DNA of 64,000 bases from Thiomicrorhabdus immobilis (GTDB lineage: Bacteria; Pseudomonadota; Gammaproteobacteria; Thiomicrospirales; Thiomicrospiraceae), in assembly GCF_021654855.1 (NCBI RefSeq), contig NZ_AP024202.1, positions 1,426,001 through 1,490,000 of the forward strand. The letters run 5' to 3'. The position numbers were made by a program, and so were the translations under genes. Below the pieces are notes generated by a model, which saw only the letters and a list, made by a program, of their open reading frames with translations, was not told the origin of the DNA and searched no databases. Position 1 is the stretch's first letter. Every line of letters begins with the position of its first letter. Below are positions 27,108 through 35,469 of the stretch, one piece after another.

Positions 27108-27468
27108 CCTATCCTCCTAGTTTCATATCGTAGTTCACTCTATGTTCACTACAGAATAACTTTTAAGATTCCCCTTACGGGGTCATTTACTTAAACCATA
27201 TCATCAAGATGATATTAGTTCTGATTTGTATATAGAGCAATCTCTTCTTAGCTGAAATAAACATCCAATGAGTATTTAACAACCCAGCGGCGGCTGATTT
27301 TTGATAAAAAACCCGCTTAAAAACCGGACTTTTTGGGTTAGTTCTTTTAAAGAAATAAAACCGACCAGGCCTGGTAAATTTACAATGGTTTTCTCCCTCA
27401 CTTAAGAATACATTTAAATATTAGAAAAACATTTAATATTGGCTGGAATCCTATTTTGGAAAATGACC
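27108..27468. other. Intergenic region
   Basis: 361 bases with no credible gene. An exact palindrome is at 27364-27375, and the tail of the truncated diguanylate cyclase reading frame extends in another frame to about 27414. Confidence 0.55.
27364..27375. repeat. ACCAGGCCTGGT palindrome
   Basis: Exact intergenic copy. Confidence 0.95.
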
Positions 27469-28326
27469 TTATTTGGCTTTAGCTTTATACATATCAACAT
27501 CGGCTGTAGTAAGTAAACGGTCGATTGTTGTGCCATCTTCAGGATAGATTGCAACACCGATACTACAACTGATTGCAAGCTTTTCACCATTGAAAATGAA
27601 CGCTTCATTTAAGGCCTTGGCGATGTTTTTAATGATTATCGAGACATCATTCTTGTTGGAGATGTCTTCCAATAACAGGACAAACTCATCACCACCAATT
27701 CTGGAGACCATATCTGAATGACGAATGGACTGTTTAAGACGGGAAGCGGTTTCAATCAAAACATAATCGCCGCATGTATGGCCTTTGGTATCGTTGATAA
27801 CCTTAAAATCGTCCAAGTCAATGAAAAGTAATGCGAAGTGACTTCCAGCCCTTTCTGATTCTGGAATCAAACTTTCAAGACGCTCAAGCAAAAGAAAACG
27901 ATTGGGAACTTTTGTAAGGTAATCGTAATGAGCCAACTGTTCCAGCCGCTCGGTTTCCTTTACACGTTCAGTGATATCCCGGTTGATTCCTAATGCACCT
28001 ATCATCCGTTCATTTTCATCATAAATGGGTACACACATCGATTCGATCCAACCAATATCACCATTTTTATGCAACATCCTGATTTCACCGGACCATTTTC
28101 CAAATTCCTCAACCGCCGAGATAACTTCAGAGGTAATACGTTCAGAATCTTCGGGAACATGTAAAATGCTAACGAGTTGACCAATCGCCTCATCTTTAGA
28201 GTAACCATACAGGGCTTCAGAACCTTTATTCCAGTCGGTAATAATGCCTTGTAAATCCGTTACTACCACAGCATCGAACAGGTAGTCAAAAGCCTTAGCG
28301 CGTTGTTCAAGTATACCTAAACTCAT
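27469..28326 (-). CDS. PAS-GGDEF diguanylate cyclase, C-terminus slightly truncated
   Basis: 285-residue cytoplasmic protein: one PAS domain (about 10-120, with DAVVVTDLQGIITDWNKGSE and GINRDITER) and a GGDEF domain with an intact RIGGDEFVLLL signature. Active diguanylate cyclase activity is plausible. The protein ends abruptly at MYKAKAK, where relatives continue with a Gly-Arg-Asn-type tail. In another frame the following bases encode NKVIFQN, which looks like that missing tail, so a small deletion probably shifted the frame at the very end. The lost part is not catalytic. Confidence 0.85.
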   Translation of the reverse strand: MSLGILEQRAKAFDYLFDAVVVTDLQGIITDWNKGSEALYGYSKDEAIGQLVSILHVPEDSERITSEVISAVEEFGKWSGEIRMLHKNGDIGWIESMCVPIYDENERMIGALGINRDITERVKETERLEQLAHYDYLTKVPNRFLLLERLESLIPESERAGSHFALLFIDLDDFKVINDTKGHTCGDYVLIETASRLKQSIRHSDMVSRIGGDEFVLLLEDISNKNDVSIIIKNIAKALNEAFIFNGEKLAISCSIGVAIYPEDGTTIDRLLTTADVDMYKAKAK

Positions 28327-28631
28327 AATATTGCAACCATCAGAATATATTCATCATTGTTAATAAAACCCTGTTCTTCGAGTCCATTTTCCAGGCACCA
28401 TAAAATTTAAAACGCTGACCACTCACCTTTAAAAATTTCGGGTATTTCATAAGAATAAACCTAATATACGCTATAACCGGTCAGATTAAACAATAAAACG
28501 GCTGTTAACCGAAATCCTAAACAGGTTTCTATCAACATGACCAGGCCTGGTGAATTGAATGTTTTTCAAACTATTTATTTTCATTTTCTTATGTAGAACA
28601 CCATCCTTGAACCGGTCACTTATTGATGCAT
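28327..28631. other. Intergenic region
   Basis: 305 bases without a credible gene; contains an exact palindrome at 28540-28551. Confidence 0.55.
28540..28551. repeat. ACCAGGCCTGGT palindrome
   Basis: Exact intergenic copy. Confidence 0.95.
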
Positions 28632-29915
28632 CTATTTAACCATTGAATCTAGAATCCCTTTGATGTTCGGGTCATCCCATTCAATCGCCGCATTCACCGA
28701 ATAACGCAATTGACCTTGTGCATCAATAATGAAAGAGCTCGGAAAAGAAAAAATCTCATATTGGTCGGAGACCTTGCCGTCTAAATCGATGAGCACAGGA
28801 AAATCCACCTGCACTTTTTTTAAAAATGCGGCGATGGTTTCCGGGCTTTCTTTGAAGTTCACAGACACAATTTCAAACTGATTCGCATCGAACGATTCTG
28901 CAAGACGGTTCATAGAGGGAATTTCTTTGACACAAGGTGTACACCAACTCGCCCAAAAATTCAGTAATATCACCTTGCCCTGTTTCTCTTGTAAATTAAT
29001 CGACTTGCCCGCAATATCGGTCAATTCAAAAATGGGCGCTGGGCGTTTATCAATCGGAACCAACCCTTTTACACTGACGGTTGCCTGTTTACTTACCAAA
29101 AATTCAACAGGCTTAAAAGTCGTTTTTTCTGAAACCTGCCCCGCTTTCAACCAAAGTTCAAACTGTTCTGCAATCTTGTCACCTGCCTGCTTCTCTAACT
29201 CGGTCGGTTCGCGCCTTAAAAAATACCCATCTCTAGCATTTGCTACAGAAACGATGGCCACTTGGCTCTGTGAATTTTGCAAAGCGTCAATCATCTCGGG
29301 TAATTTCCACTTATAAGTCCCTTCGGTGGGTTGTACGATGGTAATCGGCAAACTGCTTGCCGAAACGATAGGAAACAATTTCGGTGCATCTCCGGCTTTT
29401 TGCGGCGCATCAAACACATTGGGGAAAAACACCAACACTTGCTTAAGCGCACCAACCCCATTTTTTGGGTTATGATCAAGCTGCCATAAACGGCTACCAC
29501 GCAACAACACCAAACTCATGCGCCCCGAGCTAATCGCTACAAACATTCTGCCTTGTTGATTGCTTTTTCGAGCCACATATTCATTTGCCTTTTGCAATAC
29601 TGCCGCAACACCTTCACCCGTTAGACCACGAATATTGATTGGTGTACGTTCAATAAAATAAGACTCCAATAAATCGACTTGCCAAAATTCATAGCCTAAA
29701 TCATTGAATTGGGAAATGAGTTGTTTATAGGGTGTTCGGCTGGCATAGCCTTCGGTAAACCAAATCAATAGCGGCTTTTCAGGTTCAGCAAAAGTCGCTG
29801 GATAGACGGTAACCGAGACCTCATCTCCCGAATCGAGAGATAAATTAAAACCCTCACTTGCCTGTACGGAAGAAAGGCAGAAAAAAATCCCAATAAAACC
29901 AAACCAAATACGCAC
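28632..29915 (-). CDS. Periplasmic fusion: alpha/beta-hydrolase-like domain plus TlpA-type thioredoxin
   Basis: About 427 residues. The signal peptide RIWFGFIGIFFCLSSVQA directs export. The first 250 residues resemble an alpha/beta-hydrolase fold (PLLIWFTEGYASRTPYKQL, later FVAISSGRMSLVLLRGSR), with SSGRM in the position of a nucleophile elbow. The C-terminal 140 residues are a TlpA/ResA-like thioredoxin with the active site WASWCTPCVKEIP and a cis-Pro region FSFPSSFII. The start is probably GTG at 29915 with AAAGGG upstream; an ATG at 29951 has no ribosome site. A periplasmic rhodanese gene lies 220 bases upstream on the same strand. The role of the fusion is unknown. Confidence 0.72.
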   Translation of the reverse strand: MRIWFGFIGIFFCLSSVQASEGFNLSLDSGDEVSVTVYPATFAEPEKPLLIWFTEGYASRTPYKQLISQFNDLGYEFWQVDLLESYFIERTPINIRGLTGEGVAAVLQKANEYVARKSNQQGRMFVAISSGRMSLVLLRGSRLWQLDHNPKNGVGALKQVLVFFPNVFDAPQKAGDAPKLFPIVSASSLPITIVQPTEGTYKWKLPEMIDALQNSQSQVAIVSVANARDGYFLRREPTELEKQAGDKIAEQFELWLKAGQVSEKTTFKPVEFLVSKQATVSVKGLVPIDKRPAPIFELTDIAGKSINLQEKQGKVILLNFWASWCTPCVKEIPSMNRLAESFDANQFEIVSVNFKESPETIAAFLKKVQVDFPVLIDLDGKVSDQYEIFSFPSSFIIDAQGQLRYSVNAAIEWDDPNIKGILDSMVK

Positions 29916-30171
29916 AAATAAACCCTTTAAGTAAAGAGAAACAACAATCATATTATCGTTAAAGATTCTATCTTGAAAGCGGTATTTTTAACGCACAGAA
30001 TCACACGCTCTAACCCCTTGCCTCCCTAAATAAAAACCCCGTTTAACAAAATAATAGCTAAACGAGTTATTTTGGCGGGTTCTTTGGGGCAGTTACGACA
30101 GCCCTCAAAGTGCGATAAAAGCCTGGTTACTTTTTAATTAAGGTCAGAAGTACCGTTTTTTAATGGCCTGA

Positions 30172-30837
30172 TTATGGCTGGACGGTGGTCAGTCCAAGCG
30201 CATTCCAAGCTTGCATACCACCGCGATACCAATGAATTTTATGCGCAGGATACCCCATATTGACCAAAGCTTTAATATTGGTTGGAGACTGGCCACACCA
30301 AGGCCCGTTACAAAAAAACACCAACGTTTTGGCTGATCCGAAATCCCAAATATTATCGCTCACAGAGGCACCGAATTGTAGCGTTAGAATTCCTTCCACC
30401 TCAAGCGGCTCATAAGTTGAAGATTGTGGAAACAGCTTTGTCCAAGGGATATTTATCGCGCTGGGAATAGTCCCTTTCTCCACCCAATCAGATGTACGTG
30501 AATCAATAATCAAAATAGGTTCACCTGCGGCCTTGCGCTTGAGAAAATCCAACATCTCCAATTCACCAATGGTTTTCACGCCCGGCAATAAATCCATCGG
30601 TTGAATACAGAACGGCGGGCAAGCACGGGAGGTTAAAGCGAAATCCTCAGCAATGGTATTGGCTTGGTCTTGATTGCGCTCGATAGTAACGGTTTTACCA
30701 TTGTGCTTAACGGTAATCCCAGTCAAATCATCGGTGATTTTCACTTTCAGGTCATTTTTGGAATTTTCTGCAGACCAGGCTTGAACTGAGAAAAACATTA
30801 ACACGGTGGTACATATCAATATGATTTTATGAGTCAT
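30172..30837 (-). CDS. Periplasmic rhodanese-like sulfurtransferase
   Basis: 221 residues with a signal peptide ending near AWSAEN. Residues 105-215 form one rhodanese domain: ILIIDSRTSDWVEKGTIPSAINIPW, and the active-site loop FFCNGPWCGQSP with the candidate catalytic Cys. An upstream segment TSRACPPFCIQPMDL holds a second Cys pair that precedes the rhodanese domain. It should move sulfane sulfur in the periplasm, in line with a sulfur-metabolising host. The start has AAGGAGA. A neighbouring thioredoxin fusion could act as its reductant (inference). Confidence 0.85.
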   Translation of the reverse strand: MTHKIILICTTVLMFFSVQAWSAENSKNDLKVKITDDLTGITVKHNGKTVTIERNQDQANTIAEDFALTSRACPPFCIQPMDLLPGVKTIGELEMLDFLKRKAAGEPILIIDSRTSDWVEKGTIPSAINIPWTKLFPQSSTYEPLEVEGILTLQFGASVSDNIWDFGSAKTLVFFCNGPWCGQSPTNIKALVNMGYPAHKIHWYRGGMQAWNALGLTTVQP

Positions 30838-31173
30838 TTTATTCTCCTTAATGAGATTGGTTTGACTATAAGTTCAATAGTGATATTAACAGAGCTGGAT
30901 GAAAAACCAAATTCCTGACACTCAGTAAAAAAGTCAACCACCCGCTGTTACCGAGAAAATCAGGTTAGGTATTCGATTCTTGGTAAAGTTGGTGTGACAT
31001 TAATCGGCAACATCATTAACACCATACAAACACAAGAAAAAACCCACCTAGCTGAATGCCGAGCAGGTTCCATACAAAAGATTAACTTCCAGGCCTGGTA
31101 GGTTTGAAAATCAATTAGGTTTGTCCAATTAAATCTGTTCAATTGATTTGACCTATTGATTTCTATTGGATAT
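30838..31173. other. Intergenic region
   Basis: 336 bases with no supported gene; a one-mismatch palindrome copy (TCCAGGCCTGGT) is at 31088-31099. Confidence 0.5.
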
Positions 31174-32523
31174 TCAAGCCTCGGAGTTAAGCTCGCTGTA
31201 ACAGACTACCTGGTTCCGACCTTTGTGCTTCGCGGCATATAAAGCTTGATCCGATTGAGCTAAAACATCTTCCAAAGTAAAGGTTTCTGGATCGGCTTCA
31301 ATTACACCAAAACTAGCACTACTGGTAATGATTTGTCCTTCGTAGTCCACCTGAACGGTCATAAATGCCTGACGAATTTTTTCCGCTAACAACCTAGCTC
31401 CTTGCTCGTCTGTCCGGGCTAGAATGAGGGCAAATTCTTCGCCGCCAAGTCTTCCCGTCAAATCCGAACTACGAACCAGCGATGAAATCGTTTGGGCAAA
31501 AGTTGCAAGCACTTTATCTCCAGCCGAGTGACCATAGGTATCGTTAATGGATTTAAAGTGGTCTATATCCATCATAATCATACTCAAACGATCACCACTA
31601 CGTACGGCTTCATTGAAGAGATGATTGCCAATTTCAAAAAAGGCACGCCGTGTATTCAAGTTGGTCAACATATCTGTAGAAGCGAGTAATTCAGCCTCAT
31701 CTTTAGCCTTTTCAAGCTGCTGCGTGCGAACTTTGACCATTTGATCGAGCTCGGCATTAAGTGTCACCAACGCTTGTCGTTTAGCATTTAGCTCTGCAAT
31801 CATTTGGTTATAACTGTCTTTTAGAACCTGTATTTCATTTTTATCGGACCAGGGCAGTTCTAAAGTAATGGGTTTAGGTTCGTTTATATCTTGATTCTTG
31901 ATTTTATCGGTAAACTCATTCAGAGGTTTTCCCAAATAGCGCTTGATAAAATAAAAGATGATCAACCAAAGTGCAAAGGTTTTGACAACCGAGTTAATCA
32001 GAATCAAAAAGAAACCGTATTTCACCCGTTCAAAAACCAGACGTTCATTAGAATAGAGAGTCACTTGCCCCAAATATTGCGGATCTTTGAACGCGGGCCC
32101 GTTATAAGTGATTGGAAAAGTGTGGCCGAAGAGCGATGATGAGCCCAACCCGGTCTCAGTTGGTTGTGAAATCCTTCCTTGACTGTCATAAAATAGTGGA
32201 CGTGATTCATTGTCCAATACCGCACCGATTTTATAATCCATTTTGTGATCGGCAGATTTCACTTCAACTCCGACCACAATCGGGATGTTGTAGACACCTT
32301 TTAGAATGGATTCAAGCAATTCTTGATTATAAGTCCAGACAGAGTCGCTGATCCCCTGGCTAAAAGTAGCCGGCAATAACTGGATTTCTTCATAGAAGAT
32401 TTTTTTAGTGTTTTCGTACTCTTTATAAAGCTGAATGGTCGTAACCAATAGCGTCACAATAAAATAAAAACCGAAAATAACCACCAATAAATGTAGTGCA
32501 ATGGAGTGGCGAAATTGGAACAT
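31174..32523 (-). CDS. Membrane diguanylate cyclase with periplasmic sensor domain
   Basis: 449 residues. TM1 (about 9-30) and TM2 (about 168-192) flank a periplasmic domain of 135 residues. A HAMP-like/linker segment and coiled coil (about 230-275) follow, then a GGDEF domain with the active variant GGEEF (RLGGEEFALIL) and an RxxD-type inhibitory site region upstream (RSSD). It should make c-di-GMP in response to a periplasmic signal. The gene for a periplasmic solute-binding protein lies 17 bases upstream in the same operon and may deliver the signal. Confidence 0.88.
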   Translation of the reverse strand: MFQFRHSIALHLLVVIFGFYFIVTLLVTTIQLYKEYENTKKIFYEEIQLLPATFSQGISDSVWTYNQELLESILKGVYNIPIVVGVEVKSADHKMDYKIGAVLDNESRPLFYDSQGRISQPTETGLGSSSLFGHTFPITYNGPAFKDPQYLGQVTLYSNERLVFERVKYGFFLILINSVVKTFALWLIIFYFIKRYLGKPLNEFTDKIKNQDINEPKPITLELPWSDKNEIQVLKDSYNQMIAELNAKRQALVTLNAELDQMVKVRTQQLEKAKDEAELLASTDMLTNLNTRRAFFEIGNHLFNEAVRSGDRLSMIMMDIDHFKSINDTYGHSAGDKVLATFAQTISSLVRSSDLTGRLGGEEFALILARTDEQGARLLAEKIRQAFMTVQVDYEGQIITSSASFGVIEADPETFTLEDVLAQSDQALYAAKHKGRNQVVCYSELNSEA

Positions 32524-32540
32524 AATCGTCTAACTAACGC

Positions 32541-33350
32541 TTAAGGTTGCCAATCTTGTATACCATAAGCCGACAAGATTTTTTGCAACTGACCACTTTG
32601 ACGCATCTTTTCAATTTCCTCTTCTAAAATCTGGGCATAATGCTTAGATTTTGGAAGCGCTGGCGAGAATCCTGAGTAAACATTAATCACGGCGGAAGTC
32701 GAGCCAGAGACCACAACCTGATCGGCATGTCCCATCTGCTGTATTTTGTATTCCAGAACCATTTTATCGTCAATAACCGCAGTCAAACGTCCCGACAATA
32801 ACATCTGCAGCAGTCTTTCCAGAGGCTTTTCGCCGGTAATTTCCAAAACGTTGCTCGGGTGTTGATTAATATAATCCATGACCACAGGATCGACATAGTC
32901 ATAACCTTTAATCACACCAATCATTTTAGCTTTCTTAAGAGAGTCTAGCCCTTGATAACGCCAAACATTGTCTTTACGACTAAAAAAAGTACTATTGCTT
33001 ATTCCTTGAACCGCATTAGAAAAGACAAAATCGGGCGCTTCCTCTCTAAAACAAGCCATCGTAGCATCCAATTTGCCTTCTCTGACCAGTTCCAAACCTC
33101 TGGAATAGGAAACCTCTACAAACTCAACTTGATGCCCCCTATTCTGCATGGCGGCGACCAAAAGATCGCCCATATAACCGACTTTGCCATCATTCTGGGC
33201 GGCAATACAGTCGTAAGGACACCATTCATCCGTTGCGATTCTTAAGGTATCCGCCATGCTTTGTTGCGGCACAAATAAAATCAAACTGAAAATAAAGGTT
33301 ATAAGGTGTAATTTGAACATTCTCTGCAAGGTAGCAATCTGGCTCATCAT
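32541..33350 (-). CDS. Periplasmic solute-binding protein (SBP_bac_3 family), partner of the diguanylate cyclase
   Basis: 269 residues with a long N-terminal signal ending near QSMADT. The mature part is a type II periplasmic binding domain: LRIATDEWCPYDC at the start, KVGYMGDLLVAAMQNRG, GKLDATMACFREEAP, and LSGRLTAVIDDKMVLEY in the second lobe. No transporter genes adjoin it. Its position directly before a membrane diguanylate cyclase suggests ligand sensing rather than uptake. The ligand is unknown. Confidence 0.82.
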   Translation of the reverse strand: MMSQIATLQRMFKLHLITFIFSLILFVPQQSMADTLRIATDEWCPYDCIAAQNDGKVGYMGDLLVAAMQNRGHQVEFVEVSYSRGLELVREGKLDATMACFREEAPDFVFSNAVQGISNSTFFSRKDNVWRYQGLDSLKKAKMIGVIKGYDYVDPVVMDYINQHPSNVLEITGEKPLERLLQMLLSGRLTAVIDDKMVLEYKIQQMGHADQVVVSGSTSAVINVYSGFSPALPKSKHYAQILEEEIEKMRQSGQLQKILSAYGIQDWQP

Positions 33351-33704
33351 CGCCTCTTTAATGTATTTAATTTAAAAAAATTATTCATCCTATCCTAAAC
33401 AACACTTAGTTACAAACAAACTGAATCACGCCGAGAAAAGAATACATGAGTTCGTAGAACAATAGGTTAGAGCAATGAAGTCGAATCGAAAATCAACCAT
33501 CTCTAACCCTATTGATTTGTTATCCACCATAAAGTGTTCTAAGTGTCCCTTTTCCAAAATTCTACCCCTCTTGCAAGAGGAAAATAAAGGAAAGTTCACC
33601 CTGGTCTATACATTTGTACATTTTGAATTCATAGAAAACAACCAGGCCTGGTTACTTTAAATAAGTTAAGCCCAACAAACCCGACCAGTCTGGTTTTTGG
33701 AAGC
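33351..33704. other. Intergenic region with palindrome
   Basis: 354 bases between the binding protein start and the response regulator stop. An exact palindrome is at 33641-33652, with a looser ACCAGTCTGGT copy at about 33684. CCTCTTGCAAGAGG near 33566 is a small perfect palindrome of unknown meaning. Confidence 0.55.
33641..33652. repeat. ACCAGGCCTGGT palindrome
   Basis: Exact intergenic copy. Confidence 0.95.
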
Positions 33705-34391
33705 TTATTTTGGAAGCGAAAAACGATACCCGCGTCGTGGCACGGTTTCGATTGAATCAATGCCGAGCCGTTTATCGATTTTTTGGCGTATCTGGTTTAT
33801 CGCCGCCTCAATCACATTGGGGGTCACCAGCTCGGGTTCTTCCCAAATGGCATCCAGAATCTGTTCCTTAGAGACGATCTGTTCTGGTCGCTGCACCAGG
33901 TAACACAATACTTCCAACGGCTTACCGGCCAATTCTGCTGTATTGCCGTTATAACGGACTTGTGCCTGCTCTATATCAATCTCTAAACCCGCGTAATTTA
34001 AAAATTGGTTGCCAATACCTAACCGTTGCAAAGAGTGTTTGATCCTTGCCATCAAGACATCTTCATTAAATGGAATACGCAGGTAATCATCCGCGCCTTG
34101 CTCAAGCGCGGCTATTTCGATTTGGCTATCATCGGTTGCCGCCATGACAATCACTGGGCTTGGTTTGCGGTGGTTCTGTGTCATCTCAAGTAGACCGTCA
34201 TCTTTGGCAAACTGCCACTGCGCAAGAATCAAATCGTAACGTCTTATATCTAAGTAATAGGCCGCATCTTCAGCGTTAGACACCAAATCATACACATAAC
34301 CTTCTGAATTCAATCGGTTACCCAGTTGATTGGCCAATTCACCCTCTTCAATCACAACCAGCATTCTCATCATGTTGTCCCATATCCCCAT
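33705..34391 (-). CDS. OmpR-like orphan response regulator with degenerate receiver
   Basis: 228 residues: receiver domain (about 8-120) and OmpR-type winged helix (about 130-226, KPLEVLCYLVQRPEQIVSKEQIL and VPRRGYRFSLP). The receiver lacks the key residues. The phosphoacceptor Asp is Gln58 (YDLILAQWQ), the Thr/Ser switch is Ala84, and the invariant Lys is Ile106 (DDYLRIPF). It should therefore work without phosphorylation, as do atypical regulators such as HP1043 and ChxR. No histidine kinase gene is nearby. Start 34391 or the in-frame ATGs at 34373/34370 are all possible. Confidence 0.85.
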   Translation of the reverse strand: MGIWDNMMRMLVVIEEGELANQLGNRLNSEGYVYDLVSNAEDAAYYLDIRRYDLILAQWQFAKDDGLLEMTQNHRKPSPVIVMAATDDSQIEIAALEQGADDYLRIPFNEDVLMARIKHSLQRLGIGNQFLNYAGLEIDIEQAQVRYNGNTAELAGKPLEVLCYLVQRPEQIVSKEQILDAIWEEPELVTPNVIEAAINQIRQKIDKRLGIDSIETVPRRGYRFSLPK

Positions 34392-34514
34392 CGTTCAATA
34401 TCTTCTTCAAAAATCTATCTGTCTAGAATCTTACCAAGCTTGCAAATAAAGTTGTGTAATTATGCTTAGTATTCATTAAAATAACAGCCCATCTTATGCC
34501 GCTAGGAAAAAACC

Positions 34515-35081
34515 TTGCAAGAATTCCTCAATCTACTCACTGCCGACCTTGTTAATTTGATTTTCCTGATTATCGCCATGATTCTCATGGTGCTTACTTT
34601 CAAACTAAAGGACTGTATTTTTAGAAACAAGTTCATCGCCTTTTATAAATATGATTTTTTAACCAATTTAGAACTCAGACAAGATTTAGACCAAAAAATC
34701 AGCAGCTTATTTAACACTCAAACACCTTTCTTTTTCACGCTCATTGACATCAACAATCTGCATATCATCAATAAAACGCAGGGTTACCGAGCAGGCGATA
34801 AAGTCATACAAGAGGTCGCAAACGAACTCAAACTGCTGATGAAAAAGCAAAAGACCAGTCATATCTACAGAATTGGCGGTGATGAGTTTGTTATTATCTC
34901 CACCCAGGACATTTCAAATGCTTTAAACCCACTTAAAAAAGCCTCTTTTTGTAGTACCTTCTATAACAATGATAAAACCTACAACGACTTATTTGATGAA
35001 GCCGATAACCAGCTCATGCAAATCAAGCAGAAAAAGATTCAACAAGGCGAGTTCCTAGACAGACGTAAGTCTTACCGTTGA
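34515..35081 (+). CDS. Short membrane-anchored GGDEF protein
   Basis: 188 residues: one TM helix at about 12-31 and a compact GGDEF domain with an intact signature RIGGDEFVIIS. The domain is shorter than usual after the signature, and the usual metal-binding block is FTLIDINNLHIINKTQGYRAGD. It may be a weak cyclase or a c-di-GMP/GTP sensor. The start appears to be TTG at 34515 with TAGGAAA upstream; the first ATG lies inside the TM helix. It is divergent from the degenerate response regulator, with 123 bases between starts. Confidence 0.75.
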   Translation: MQEFLNLLTADLVNLIFLIIAMILMVLTFKLKDCIFRNKFIAFYKYDFLTNLELRQDLDQKISSLFNTQTPFFFTLIDINNLHIINKTQGYRAGDKVIQEVANELKLLMKKQKTSHIYRIGGDEFVIISTQDISNALNPLKKASFCSTFYNNDKTYNDLFDEADNQLMQIKQKKIQQGEFLDRRKSYR

Positions 35082-35124
35082 TGTTGGAAATTGAGAGTTT
35101 ATAGAGATTGATTTGAATATGAAA

Positions 35125-35144
35125 AACCCGCTAAAAAGCGGGTT
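35125..35144 (+). terminator. Terminator after the short GGDEF gene
   Basis: AACCCGC/GCGGGTT stem with a 6-base loop, followed by CTTTGTTTT. Confidence 0.8.
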
Positions 35145-35162
35145 CTTTGTTTTGCTGAAGTT

Positions 35163-35174
35163 ACCAGGCCTGGT
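35163..35174. repeat. ACCAGGCCTGGT palindrome
   Basis: Exact copy between a terminator and the next convergent gene. Confidence 0.95.
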
Positions 35175-35199
35175 TGATTATCTTTATAAAGCGTTAAAC

Positions 35200-35412
35200 T
35201 TAAGCCTGTAATAGAAGTCCGATAACAAGATAAACCAAAAAAGCCAAACCGCCGCCGTAGACGATTAACCAAGCAATACTACCAAACCATAATGCAAGTT
35301 TTGAAGGCGGCTTAGCGTTTTGGCTTGAAATGCTTTTTGCCAACTCTAAAAAGTCTGTTTTTTGCGAATTCAATTTATCAATCGATTCATGACTGCTATA
35401 TTCATCTTGCAT
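35200..35412 (-). CDS. Hypothetical small membrane protein
   Basis: 70 residues: a polar N-terminal half (MQDEYSSHESIDKLNSQ) and two hydrophobic stretches at the C-terminus (LALWFGSIAWLIVYGGG and LAFLVYLVIGLLL). Not recognised. It lies downstream of the PAS-GGDEF gene on the same strand (57-base gap) and may be co-transcribed with it. Confidence 0.55.
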   Translation of the reverse strand: MQDEYSSHESIDKLNSQKTDFLELAKSISSQNAKPPSKLALWFGSIAWLIVYGGGLAFLVYLVIGLLLQA

Positions 35413-35469
35413 ATCTGACGTTAGAACCGATTATTACAAAAAAGGCTCTGCCCTCTTTTCTTGACCATC

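Noticed and set aside
30030-30085. Possible terminator with AACCCCG and CGGGTT arms
   Set aside because: The arms pair poorly and the loop is over 30 bases; not convincing.
33475-33660. 61-codon plus-strand frame between the binding protein and response regulator genes
   Set aside because: No ribosome site, no recognisable pattern, and it runs into the palindrome at 33641.
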